A stretch of 64,000 nt of DNA, from assembly GCA_019240475.1 (NCBI GenBank), contig JAFAYI010000031.1, positions 124,001-188,000 of the forward strand, written 5' to 3'. This document shows positions 44,601 to 52,914 of the stretch, piece by piece. Under the pieces are notes generated by a model, which was not told where the DNA came from, ran no database searches, and worked only from the letters and a program-made list of their open reading frames with translations. The position numbers were made by a program, and so were the translations under genes. Position 1 is the first letter of the stretch, and every line of letters begins with the position of its first letter. This DNA comes from Acidobacteriaceae bacterium. Lineage in GTDB: Bacteria; Acidobacteriota; Terriglobia; Bryobacterales; Bryobacteraceae.

Positions 44601-45340
44601 CCATTCTCGCTGCATATACCTGGTCGAAACTCATGAGTAATACCGACACTCTCACCTCGTGGTTAGAGGGTGGGACAAGCGGCGGCACCGGCTCGGTTCA
44701 GGACTGGAATAACCTGAAGAACGAGTGGTCGGTCTCTTCTCAAAATGTTCCGCAAAGATTTGTCCTCAGTTACGTGCTGGATCTGCCGTTTGGCAAGGGG
44801 AAACACTTCCTGGGCGGCGTGTCCGGATTCGCGGACAAGGTCATATCGGGTTGGGGCATTGATGGAACCACGACGATACAAAGCGGATTCCCGCTAAAGA
44901 TCAGCGAAGCCAACGGCACTCCTTTGTCGGCCTTGAGTCTGGGAATTGGAACCCTACGGCCGAACGTCATTGCCGGTTGCCCTGAAGTTAACTCCGGGAG
45001 CGACACATCGAGGCTCGGCGGCAACTTCGGCCCGAACACTTGGTTCAACACGGCCTGTTTTACCGCGCCCCCGGCATACGGCTTCGGTAGCGAACCACGC
45101 GTGGATGGACTTATCAGCATGGATGGGCCAGCCAATTTCGATTTCGCCGCTTTCAAGCGGACCACATTTGGCCCGAATGAGAAGATGGGTGTCGAATTCC
45201 GAGCCGAGTTTTTCGACCTATTCAATCATCCGCAGTTTGGACCGCCCAATGAATCGGCTGGCAGTAACCAGTTCGGGTTTGTTACTAACACCGTCAATGT
45301 TCCGCGCTTGATCCAGTTCGGACTCAAATTCGCGTTCTAG
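41654..45340 (+). CDS. TonB-dependent receptor with carboxypeptidase-regulatory domain
   Basis: About 1228 residues. Signal peptide near 14-35, a carboxypeptidase-regulatory-like fold (GSVTDPSGASIAGAQVTLTN), a plug region (ETPLIQTETSSLGTVVDTRE) and a large outer-membrane barrel ending in IQFGLKFAF, whose last Phe is usual for barrel assembly. Such receptors import large substrates, probably oligosaccharides in this lineage. ATG at 41654. An ECF sigma gene lies upstream and an FG-GAP protein downstream. Confidence 0.9.
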   Translation: MKNRHHRVRSSYVFAILFAVVSLAFSSLPLQAQTTYGSITGSVTDPSGASIAGAQVTLTNLGTSEKRTQQTGNDGLYLFPNLIPGRYSIVVEKPGFKHYSRPEIVVDVNQSAHVDASMEVGNVNQTVEVTAETPLIQTETSSLGTVVDTREANELPLNGRNIFNLTTITPSVVPQGNTLGTVVGKNPFDFANYQIGGAFANEGAIYLDGEPLNTGYINLPLIVPTQDAVSEFKVQYNNLGPEWGKFAGGVININTKSGTNDLHGELYEYLRNRVLNANEFFNKTAELDEGLPNKAPPFTQNQFGGTIGGAAIKNKTFFFGSYEGFRLRQGVPYTTTVPTAAERTGNFSASGLATIYDPLSVNPNCPTTSTCPRTPFAGNIIPSTRINPTSTYLLNLYPLPTNPNALTDNFTTAASGGGNTDEYVARVDQNITDKQVLFGRYTDWKLLSLAQDPFGTGLCKDRCEEDTDSKTIALGYTYAVTPTSTFSLNASLGRFTYLRTPKNEDFNVTNEGFPADYNGVVPNIERTPLTPCLAISDPLVGCSQGQSSISDFDTTINLSPQVTMVRGRHTFVFGGQLEYTYDNYLQTNTGGGLISFNGSWTQSLARNATGATGGIDIADFLLGYGLGAGAAFGNQTTGSLVVSQPVAGKETYRALYFADNWHATNKLTLNLGLRYELQGPWSERYNRLTYLNPTAVNSSVTGCSGVAGSPCPGDLFLVGTGVNKGDNNLPLIKTNFAPRLGFAYALDQKTVIRGGYGIFFIPNFVSFALNPYGDVLNSATSQFFASNNQGLYPASTLNASNCTLSASGAGNFTCATPGPFGPSLVVPPGRNPQPNVSTYGLQQVPLNSAPYTQYQSGYLNQWNLDIQRQLPGGFFADVAYAGSHGVHLPQYQTQIDQVPDSFINQAEAQYTAGQPVTIAQKVGTYPFSVSLPGSLGPGDLIQGQLDRPYPEYNGLQLNGYGCCGSSYNSLQATVTKRFGGGGTILAAYTWSKLMSNTDTLTSWLEGGTSGGTGSVQDWNNLKNEWSVSSQNVPQRFVLSYVLDLPFGKGKHFLGGVSGFADKVISGWGIDGTTTIQSGFPLKISEANGTPLSALSLGIGTLRPNVIAGCPEVNSGSDTSRLGGNFGPNTWFNTACFTAPPAYGFGSEPRVDGLISMDGPANFDFAAFKRTTFGPNEKMGVEFRAEFFDLFNHPQFGPPNESAGSNQFGFVTNTVNVPRLIQFGLKFAF

Positions 45341-45380
45341 CCGTCGGCTGGCCTGCGGTTCGGTATCTTAGTAGCTAAAG

Positions 45381-47024
45381 ATGAGACGCCGAGCCGCTGG
45401 CGGTTTTCATAGACGCGAGTTCTTTCATCTTTCGGCCGCTGCGCTGACCCCTCCGATCTTCGATGTGAAGACGCCGCGCGGCCTCAACTTCACGCTTCAG
45501 AACTCACCCACGGCGCAGAAGTATCTCATCGAGACCATGCCGGGCGGCGTGGCGCTGTTCGACTACAACAACGACGGATTGCTCGATATTTTCCTTGTTA
45601 ATGGCGGCCAACTCGCCTCGCCGATGCGGCAGCCTGAGATGTTTGATCGCGCGAACCCTCGTTTCTGGAACCGGCTATTCCGCCAGAATAAGGATGGCGC
45701 CTTTACCGATGTGACGAGGGCCGCGGGACTTGCCAATCCAGGGGCAGGGAATTACGGCATGGGCGTCGCGGTGGGCGACTACGATAACGATGGCAACGCT
45801 GACCTTTTCGTCACCAGCTACGGCCGCAACATTCTGTATCACAACAACGGCGACGGCACGTTCACCGACGTGACCGCGAAGGCGGGAGTCGCGGGCGGCG
45901 GCTGGTCTGTGTCGGCGGGATTTTTCGATTACGACAACGACGGCCGCCTGGATCTCTTTGTAACTCGTTACATGGAGTGGGACACTCGTCATAGCAAGAC
46001 CTGCGGCGGCGCCTGGCGCACTTACTGCCAGCCAGGCGAATTCCCGGCCACGACGAATCTCTTATACCGCAATCGAGGAGATGGAACATTTGAAGACGTG
46101 AGCGAACGATCCGGCATTGCTATAAAGCAGGGTCGGGCGCTTGGCGTAGCATTCGCCGACTACGACAACGACGGTTTCACCGATATCTTTGTCGCAAACG
46201 ATGGCATGCAGCAGTATCTATTTCATAACAACGGAAACGGAACGTTTACAGAATGCGGGTTGGAATCGGGCGCTGCGCTCTCCGCGGACGGCAAACCGCT
46301 CTCCGGCATGGGCACGGTTTTTCAGGATTACGATAACGACGGACTCCCCGATATAGCAGTGACCGTGCTCCCGCGTGAAATTTACGGCCTGTATCATAAC
46401 GACGGCCAAGGCTTGTTTACCAGCAGAAGTCTGGAGACCGGCCTCGGCATCCTGACCGCCGGCAGCGCCGGCTGGGGCGTGGGCCTGGAAGACTTGGATA
46501 ATGACGGCTGGAAGGATTTGCTGGTAGCGCAGGGCCATGTTCTCGATAACGTCGAGTCCATCGATCATTCACTGCGCTATCTCGAAACTCCTCTGTGCGC
46601 CCTGAATCGCCACGGCCGCTTCGAGCCCGCGCCCACGGGCATCACGACTCCCGTTGCGGGCCGCGGGCTCGCCTTCGGCGACCTGAACAACGATGGTTGG
46701 CTCGATGCGGTCTTAACCGTACTTGGCGGTCCGCCTATCGTTTTGATGAATCGCGGCGGGACCTCCCACTGGCTCAGCGTTACTCTTCGTGGTACACGGA
46801 GCAATCACGACGGGCTCGGCGCGCGCGTTGAAGTCAATGGCCAGACCCGCTTCGCCACCACGGCAGGAAGCTATCTCTCCGCCAGTGACAAGCGGCTTCA
46901 CTTTGGGCTGGGAGCTAACAAGACTGCGACCGTTCAGATCGGCTGGCCCTCCGGACAGCGGCAAACACTCAGCGATGTTCCGGCCGATCAGTTTCTTGAA
47001 GTGTGCGAGCCGGAGCATCGGTGA
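45381..47024 (+). CDS. FG-GAP/VCBS repeat protein with ASPIC/UnbV domain (CRTAC1-like)
   Basis: 547 residues. Repeated DYDNDG(N/R)-D motifs form a calcium-binding FG-GAP propeller (for example FDYNNDGLLDIFLV), and the C-terminus has an ASPIC/UnbV domain (HWLSVTLRGTRSNHDGLGAR). An N-terminal twin-arginine-like start (RREFF) suggests export. Downstream TPR genes are coupled by TGATG. These proteins often accompany TonB receptors in Acidobacteria. Confidence 0.85.
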   Translation: MRRRAAGGFHRREFFHLSAAALTPPIFDVKTPRGLNFTLQNSPTAQKYLIETMPGGVALFDYNNDGLLDIFLVNGGQLASPMRQPEMFDRANPRFWNRLFRQNKDGAFTDVTRAAGLANPGAGNYGMGVAVGDYDNDGNADLFVTSYGRNILYHNNGDGTFTDVTAKAGVAGGGWSVSAGFFDYDNDGRLDLFVTRYMEWDTRHSKTCGGAWRTYCQPGEFPATTNLLYRNRGDGTFEDVSERSGIAIKQGRALGVAFADYDNDGFTDIFVANDGMQQYLFHNNGNGTFTECGLESGAALSADGKPLSGMGTVFQDYDNDGLPDIAVTVLPREIYGLYHNDGQGLFTSRSLETGLGILTAGSAGWGVGLEDLDNDGWKDLLVAQGHVLDNVESIDHSLRYLETPLCALNRHGRFEPAPTGITTPVAGRGLAFGDLNNDGWLDAVLTVLGGPPIVLMNRGGTSHWLSVTLRGTRSNHDGLGARVEVNGQTRFATTAGSYLSASDKRLHFGLGANKTATVQIGWPSGQRQTLSDVPADQFLEVCEPEHR

Positions 47025-48088
47025 TGGTCGCACTTGTTCTGTATCTCGCTCTGCAAGCTGTGCCGGCCGAAGCCGCGCAGCATATGGCGGCGGGCGTCGC
47101 GGCGCATAGGCAAGGAAACTACGAGGCCGCCATCAAAGAGTTCAAGAGCGCGTCGCAGCTCGATCCAAACCTGGCGCAAGCCTTCCTCGATTTGGGCGAA
47201 GAGTACATGCAGATTCACGACAACGGCTCGGCGATCGCGCCGCTCAAGCGTGCTTTGGAAATACGGCCGGCCCTGGACCAAGCGCACCTGGATTTGGGCT
47301 ACGCTTTGTTATCGCAGGGGTTTTTCGCGGAAGCCATTCCGCACTTAGAGCGCGGCAACGCGATAGAAGCCTTGGCCGTCGCCCAAACCGAGACCGGGCA
47401 GTTCGAACAGGCCATCTCGAATCTGACTGCTGCCCTCGCAAAACGGCCAAACGACCCGGACTTGCTCTACTATCTCGGTCGGGCGAGCGGTTTGCTTTCT
47501 AAACGCGCGATCGACACTCTTAACGAAGCCTACCCCGATTCAGCGCGCAGTCACCAAGCCATGGCCGAGAATTACTACGTTCTGCGCCAGATGCCGCAGG
47601 CAGAGAGTGAATTCCGCGCCGCTCTCCAACAGCGTCCGAACATACCGGGGGTTCACCTGGAGCTCGGTCTGGTTTACGCCGGCTCAGCGCAGTGGCAGAA
47701 AGCAGAAGAGGAGTTTCGAGCTGAGACGAAGCTCCAGCCTGGTAATGCGGAGACGAGTTATCGGTTAGGCTCGGCGCTGCTGCAGGAAGGGAAGGTTCGT
47801 GAGGCTCGCGAAGAATTGATCCGCGCCGACCGGCTGAAGCCCGATATGCCGGAGATTCTCTATTCTCTCGGAAAGGCTGCTTCCCTTGAGGGCGATGCGG
47901 CGACAGCCGAGAAGACCTGGCTGCATCTTCTTCAGATCGAAAAAGGCACTTCGCTTGCCGCGCAGGCTCATTTCGGCTTGGCGGCCATCTATCGTAAGCA
48001 GGGACGCGCGGATCAGGCAAAGAGCGAGATGGAAGAATTCCAGCGGTTACAGAAGATCGCACCCCCATCCGGCGCCGAATCGAGATAG
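47024..48088 (+). CDS. Exported TPR-repeat protein
   Basis: About 354 residues. Short hydrophobic start (MVALVLYLALQAVPAEAA), then about nine TPR units (repeated A-ALEI-P/AH-DLG patterns). Probably a periplasmic scaffold. The ATG at 47024 overlaps the preceding TGA (TGATG), so it is coupled to the FG-GAP gene. Confidence 0.85.
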   Translation: MVALVLYLALQAVPAEAAQHMAAGVAAHRQGNYEAAIKEFKSASQLDPNLAQAFLDLGEEYMQIHDNGSAIAPLKRALEIRPALDQAHLDLGYALLSQGFFAEAIPHLERGNAIEALAVAQTETGQFEQAISNLTAALAKRPNDPDLLYYLGRASGLLSKRAIDTLNEAYPDSARSHQAMAENYYVLRQMPQAESEFRAALQQRPNIPGVHLELGLVYAGSAQWQKAEEEFRAETKLQPGNAETSYRLGSALLQEGKVREAREELIRADRLKPDMPEILYSLGKAASLEGDAATAEKTWLHLLQIEKGTSLAAQAHFGLAAIYRKQGRADQAKSEMEEFQRLQKIAPPSGAESR

Positions 48089-48124
48089 TGGAGAATCCGG
48101 AAAGTTTGCGAGGATAGAAGCTGA

Positions 48125-49147
48125 ATGCGTCAGTTCGCTCCCGTCGCCATGCTGGCCGCATGTCTGGCCCAAGCGCAAGTGGAAAACACAAAGGCGCTCG
48201 AGGAGGCAAATCTCGGCGTTGAACAAGCTCGGGAGCAACACTTCAATGCTGCGATTGAGCACTATCAACGTGCCGCCCGGCTCGATCCAAATCTGCCCGG
48301 CATCTACCTGGACTTAGGCTTAGCGTATTTCAAGTCGGGTAAGTTTCAGGACGCGCTTACCGCCTTTCAAAAAGAAGACCTCCGTGGGTCAAGCGACCGA
48401 ACGAAGACTCTCATCGCCATGACCTATTTCGGATTGGGGCAGTACAAAGAAGCAGCCGAGGGTCTCCAACCGATGGCCGCGGCCGAGCCTGCTAACACGG
48501 AAATTCTTTACTTACTAGCGAAGTGCTATTTATGGAGCGGCCAATATGACAGGTCGAAGGATATCTTTCGTGAATTGCTCAGCCGCGATCCAAACGCGGC
48601 TCCGGTCCACATGCTCTTGGGGGAGGCATACGACGCCGACGACCGCACGCCCGAAGCGATCGCCGAATTTGAAGCGGCTCTCGCCGTCGATTCCAAGCGC
48701 CCACAGGCACACTTTGGTCTCGGTTATCTGTTTTGGAGAGAAAAACGCTATCCCGAAGCGGAAGAACAGTTTCGGGAAGAGCTGAAGCTTACGCCGGACG
48801 ACCCCAAAGCGCTTGCATTTCTCGCTGATGTACTGCTAAAAAATGGCGATGTGCAGGAGGCGGAAACGGATCTGAAACGCTCGATTCAAGGCGATGACAA
48901 GCTTGCGATTGCGCACGTCGACTTGGGAACCATTTACTTCGAAAACAAGAAAACGAGCGCGGCGATCGAACAGTTCCAACTCGCCATTAAGAACGACCCG
49001 AAACGCTACGACGCGCATTACAAACTGGCCCGGCTGTATCGTGAAACAGGACAACGCGACAAAGCCGATGCGGAATTCGCGGCCGTTGCGAAATTACATG
49101 AGGACCAAAAAGCAGGGCCGCTGATGAAAGTCAGCGGCCCGCAGTAA
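48125..49147 (+). CDS. TPR-repeat protein
   Basis: 340 residues. Short N-terminal hydrophobic segment (PVAMLAACLAQAQ), then repeated TPR helices (for example AIEHYQRAARLDPNLPGIY). Sister of the preceding TPR gene, 36 bp downstream on the same strand. A scaffold role is inferred. Confidence 0.85.
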   Translation: MRQFAPVAMLAACLAQAQVENTKALEEANLGVEQAREQHFNAAIEHYQRAARLDPNLPGIYLDLGLAYFKSGKFQDALTAFQKEDLRGSSDRTKTLIAMTYFGLGQYKEAAEGLQPMAAAEPANTEILYLLAKCYLWSGQYDRSKDIFRELLSRDPNAAPVHMLLGEAYDADDRTPEAIAEFEAALAVDSKRPQAHFGLGYLFWREKRYPEAEEQFREELKLTPDDPKALAFLADVLLKNGDVQEAETDLKRSIQGDDKLAIAHVDLGTIYFENKKTSAAIEQFQLAIKNDPKRYDAHYKLARLYRETGQRDKADAEFAAVAKLHEDQKAGPLMKVSGPQ

Positions 49148-49165
49148 GAGCAGATTGTCGTCGAC

Positions 49166-52100
49166 CTAGAAGTGTAGCTTCAGAGCAAGCTGCAACACAC
49201 GCGGATCCCAAACGCTTGTGACTTGTCCGAAGTTACCGTCCGAAAAAGTCGTATCAACGTTGTTGAACTGCGTGTGATTGAACGTGTTGAAGCTTTCGAA
49301 ACGGAACTCCAGGTTTCGCTGGCCGGATTCGCTAAACGCGAACTGCTTGAACAGCGAGATATCCCAGTTATCTCGGCCTGGCCCGCGCAACAGCATCTTT
49401 CCGGCATCGCCCCATGTACCTGGAGCGGGCGCCGCGAAGATCCCGGTGTTGAACCACTCGGCAATTGTGCCGGGATAGCTGAGAGATCCGACTACATCCG
49501 GCCGATTCGTCGATCCTGGAATGCCGTTGTTTCCATACGTGCCACCGAGCCCAACGTTTAAGGCGAGGCCGCTCTCCATGGTGCCAATGGCTGAGATCTG
49601 CCATCCGCCAAAAGCCGATTTCAAGAACAAATTGTTCGTGTTTCTGAAGAACGGCAGATCGTAGACAAAGTTCACAACCAGGATTTGATTGCGATCAAGT
49701 CCGCTCGGACCAAAGTCGTAGGCGCGGTTGTACGGATCCGAAACATTCGCTAAATCGCCCTCCCCGCCGTTTCCGGTTGCGGGATCGATCGCGCGCGACC
49801 ACGTATACGCCGCTTGCAGCGTCAAGTCTCTTCGAAGCTGCGACCGGAGTTCGACCTGAAGCCCGTTGTAATAGGAGTTCTCAGCGTCTTCAGACACATT
49901 GATTTCGCCGAAACCCAGGTATGGAACAACGCTGTTATATTGCGTTTTTCCTTGCGCGATGCTGGCGAGTAAAGCGGGATTGTCGGGCGGCAGATTGATG
50001 TTTCGATCGTCGTTTTGATGGCGGTTTTGATTTCCGACATACTCAACGGACAAAACTGTGGAGGCCGAAAGCTGGTGCTGAATGCCCATGCTGAATTGGT
50101 AGCTTGCGGGATTATTGTAGTCGCTGTAGGCCAAGCCAGTGATGCCGGGAGGGGTGATCGGCGCGGTGGCGGCAGTCCCAGTCGCGACGGCAACCGTCGG
50201 GTTCGAAAGCAGAACGTTGCTCAGCGTGGAAGTAAGAGTAAAAGGAACGTTCGGGCCCGCGTTATACACGTCATTACCTTGGATGCGTTCATACATAATT
50301 CCGAACCCACCGCGCAGAACAGTCTTGCCGCCGCCGGTTAAATCGTACGCGAAGCCCAAGCGAGGCGCGAATAATGCCCAATTGTTCTGAACCAATCCAC
50401 GCGGGATTCCGTTTTGTCCGGCGATTCCGATTCCATTCAGGTACAGCGGATATCCGGCGAGAATGGAATTGGAGCTTGCGCCAAGGCCCGGGCTGCCTGG
50501 AACGATGTTTCCGTTCGCAGGATTGATGGTCGCCGCGTTCGCCGGGTTGTACAGATTTGGATAGAAATTAGATTGGCGATTAGTTTCCTCGTAGGTATGA
50601 GGGATGCCGTCCCAGCGAAGACCTAAGTTAAGGGTCAGCCGTGGAATTACCTTCCATGTGTCCTGAACGTAGCCATCGTAAGACTTGCTGTCCCAATGAC
50701 CGGCGTCTTGAATCGCGAGCTCCGAGTAGCTACTAGCATATCCAAGCAGGAAATCCGCGAAGCCGTTGCCGGTGTAAGTGCCGTTGAAATTGAAATTGCC
50801 TTGCGTATTCCCGAACAGATCCTGGATCTTCTTATAAAGCATCCAAGAACCACCGAACTTGAATTGGTGATTTCCCCTGGTCCAGGATAAGTCGTCCCGG
50901 ACTTGATAGTCGTCGGCTTTGTTGTGCCATGGCCAGCTTCCGATGTCGTAGTAAGCACTCTCCCCCTGGCTCAAGCCGATGCTGGGGATGCGATTATCGT
51001 TGTTCCCAGGGAACAGTTGTGGAACGCTGAAGCCGCTCGGTTGAGTGATGACCCCTATGGGCACGATGCTGATCCGATTTCCGTTGTAGTTGAATGCAGT
51101 TTCGTTGAGCAGTGTAGGGCTGATTGAGTAAGTGGCGTGAACAACACCGCTATAAGAAGGGTTCCCGAACACGTCGCGGCTGGTGGGAAGATTATCGGAG
51201 TTCCACTGCGACGGCGAATAGGTCTGGCTGATCGCTTCATCCACCCAGTGGCCGAAAATCCAGAACTTATCTGTGAAGTGATGATCGACACGAACGATTT
51301 CCTCGCGAACGTCGGTCGGCGCATTGGCGCCTCCGACGAAATTCCCGGTAGTCACACCATTGTTCGTGCTGGTGATCGACTGACCGGGGAAAATGCCGGC
51401 ATTCAGCAGCAGTTGCGCATTCGGATCCAGCAGTGAGGCGGGAATGGTGTTGTTCGGCCATGCGGCATAGGTAGGATTTCCACTTGCCGGACACACACTA
51501 AGCGGAACACCGGCTGCAGCGAATTTTCCGGCGATCGTGGCCGAAACCTGATTTGAGCATGGAGTGTGGAACTTTGCCAGGCTCGATCCAAGAGTAGAAC
51601 CGAAGTTTCCGCCATACTGACTGCTCAAGGGAACCTGTTGATTGATGGAGCCGCCCTGAACGATCTTGCGCCACTCCTGGTTGTAGAAGAAGAAGGTCTT
51701 TTCACGGTTCCGGTTATAGACCTTCGGGATAAACACCGGGCCGCCAATGTTGAAGCCATAGATGTTCTGGCGAAGCTCCGGAGCCGGTTTGCCGGCTTCA
51801 TTCAAGAAGAAGTTGTTGGCGTCCAAAGCGTCATTTCTGAAAAATTCCCAGAGCTCTCCGTGGAAATCCTTGGTGCCGCTCTTGAAGACCATCGTCATCG
51901 TGGCGCCCGAGGCCAAGCCGAACTCCGCGCTGTAGTTGGACGTCAGAGCCCTGAATTCGCCGATGGAATCGATCGAAGGCATGACGCTGATATTGCCTGA
52001 ACCGCCGCGGTCGAGATCCTCGCCGCCGTCGATCATGTAGAGGTTGTGGGATACGCGCAGCCCATTAAAACTCACCGTCGAGCTGCCGCCGACCGGCGTG

Positions 52101-52669
52101 GGGCTCTGGTAATCGCTCATGTTGCTCGAGGAGCCAGGAATGAGCGCGGTTAAAGTATAAAGGCTGCGGCCATTCGTAGCGAGCTGGGTCACCTGCTCGC
52201 CGTTGATGACGTCGCTCACTTCGCCCGATTCGTTCTGTACCTGAATGGCCTCGGCTTCCACCACAACGCTCTCCGTTGTGCTGCCGATTTCGAGTCTGAT
52301 GTCGACCGTGCGACGGTCTCCCACATTTAAGGGGAGGTTCGTTTGCTCAAACTTCTTAAATCCTTTTACTTCGGCTTGGACGGTATAGCGGCCAACCGGC
52401 AGTCCGGGCGCCGTATACTCGCCGCTGGCATTGCTCGTTACCCGGCTAACCGTCTGTGTGTCCACGTCGGTGATCACAATCGCTGCATCGGGTACTGGCG
52501 CTCCCGAGGGGTCCGTGACCGTCCCCACAATCGTCCCTCCGGCCCCGATCTGGGCCATTGCCGGGAACATGGAACCGAACAGCGCTACGCCAATAGCGAC
52601 CGCGCGAATCAAGAACGGTGCGCGCATTTGAGACACGCGCTTATGCCTAGGGCGCGTCCAAGCAAACAT
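49166..52669 (-). CDS. TonB-dependent receptor with carboxypeptidase-regulatory domain
   Basis: 1167 residues. Signal peptide ending near AMAQ, an N-terminal GTVTDPSGAPVPDAAIVITD fold, a plug with NGRSLYTLTALIPG, and a large barrel ending LQLALKLHF. Same class as the receptor at 41654. It converges on the TPR gene and diverges from the malectin regulator, with a 10-bp inverted repeat between the two starts. The start ATG is at 52667-52669; a second ATG at 52627 is possible. Confidence 0.9.
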   Translation of the reverse strand: MFAWTRPRHKRVSQMRAPFLIRAVAIGVALFGSMFPAMAQIGAGGTIVGTVTDPSGAPVPDAAIVITDVDTQTVSRVTSNASGEYTAPGLPVGRYTVQAEVKGFKKFEQTNLPLNVGDRRTVDIRLEIGSTTESVVVEAEAIQVQNESGEVSDVINGEQVTQLATNGRSLYTLTALIPGSSSNMSDYQSPTPVGGSSTVSFNGLRVSHNLYMIDGGEDLDRGGSGNISVMPSIDSIGEFRALTSNYSAEFGLASGATMTMVFKSGTKDFHGELWEFFRNDALDANNFFLNEAGKPAPELRQNIYGFNIGGPVFIPKVYNRNREKTFFFYNQEWRKIVQGGSINQQVPLSSQYGGNFGSTLGSSLAKFHTPCSNQVSATIAGKFAAAGVPLSVCPASGNPTYAAWPNNTIPASLLDPNAQLLLNAGIFPGQSITSTNNGVTTGNFVGGANAPTDVREEIVRVDHHFTDKFWIFGHWVDEAISQTYSPSQWNSDNLPTSRDVFGNPSYSGVVHATYSISPTLLNETAFNYNGNRISIVPIGVITQPSGFSVPQLFPGNNDNRIPSIGLSQGESAYYDIGSWPWHNKADDYQVRDDLSWTRGNHQFKFGGSWMLYKKIQDLFGNTQGNFNFNGTYTGNGFADFLLGYASSYSELAIQDAGHWDSKSYDGYVQDTWKVIPRLTLNLGLRWDGIPHTYEETNRQSNFYPNLYNPANAATINPANGNIVPGSPGLGASSNSILAGYPLYLNGIGIAGQNGIPRGLVQNNWALFAPRLGFAYDLTGGGKTVLRGGFGIMYERIQGNDVYNAGPNVPFTLTSTLSNVLLSNPTVAVATGTAATAPITPPGITGLAYSDYNNPASYQFSMGIQHQLSASTVLSVEYVGNQNRHQNDDRNINLPPDNPALLASIAQGKTQYNSVVPYLGFGEINVSEDAENSYYNGLQVELRSQLRRDLTLQAAYTWSRAIDPATGNGGEGDLANVSDPYNRAYDFGPSGLDRNQILVVNFVYDLPFFRNTNNLFLKSAFGGWQISAIGTMESGLALNVGLGGTYGNNGIPGSTNRPDVVGSLSYPGTIAEWFNTGIFAAPAPGTWGDAGKMLLRGPGRDNWDISLFKQFAFSESGQRNLEFRFESFNTFNHTQFNNVDTTFSDGNFGQVTSVWDPRVLQLALKLHF

Positions 52670-52817
52670 AGTGAATCACCTCGTTATAGAAATCGAACAG
52701 GTCACAGCCGTACGCCCGCTAAGTTGAACACTGATTCCCCCGACGGGCGAAACTCCCAAGCTCCGGACATTATCGGCTGCGCCACAACAACTTCGCTACG
52801 TTACGTTCGTTATGCGC

Positions 52818-52874
52818 CGGTTACATCTAGAGTTTTCAACAACGTACCAGCAACATATAAGTGTGATGTAACCG
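52818..52874. promoter_or_regulatory. Perfect 10-bp inverted repeat in the divergent promoter
   Basis: CGGTTACATC (52818-52827) and GATGTAACCG (52865-52874) are exact inverted copies, 37 bp apart, in the 245-bp gap between the receptor (minus) and the malectin regulator (plus). A TATAAG hexamer lies inside. This is a good candidate operator for a dimeric or looping regulator. Confidence 0.55.
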
Positions 52875-52914
52875 AACCGAGCCCGCAGATCAGTGCTATA
52901 CTCTAGCTCGATCC

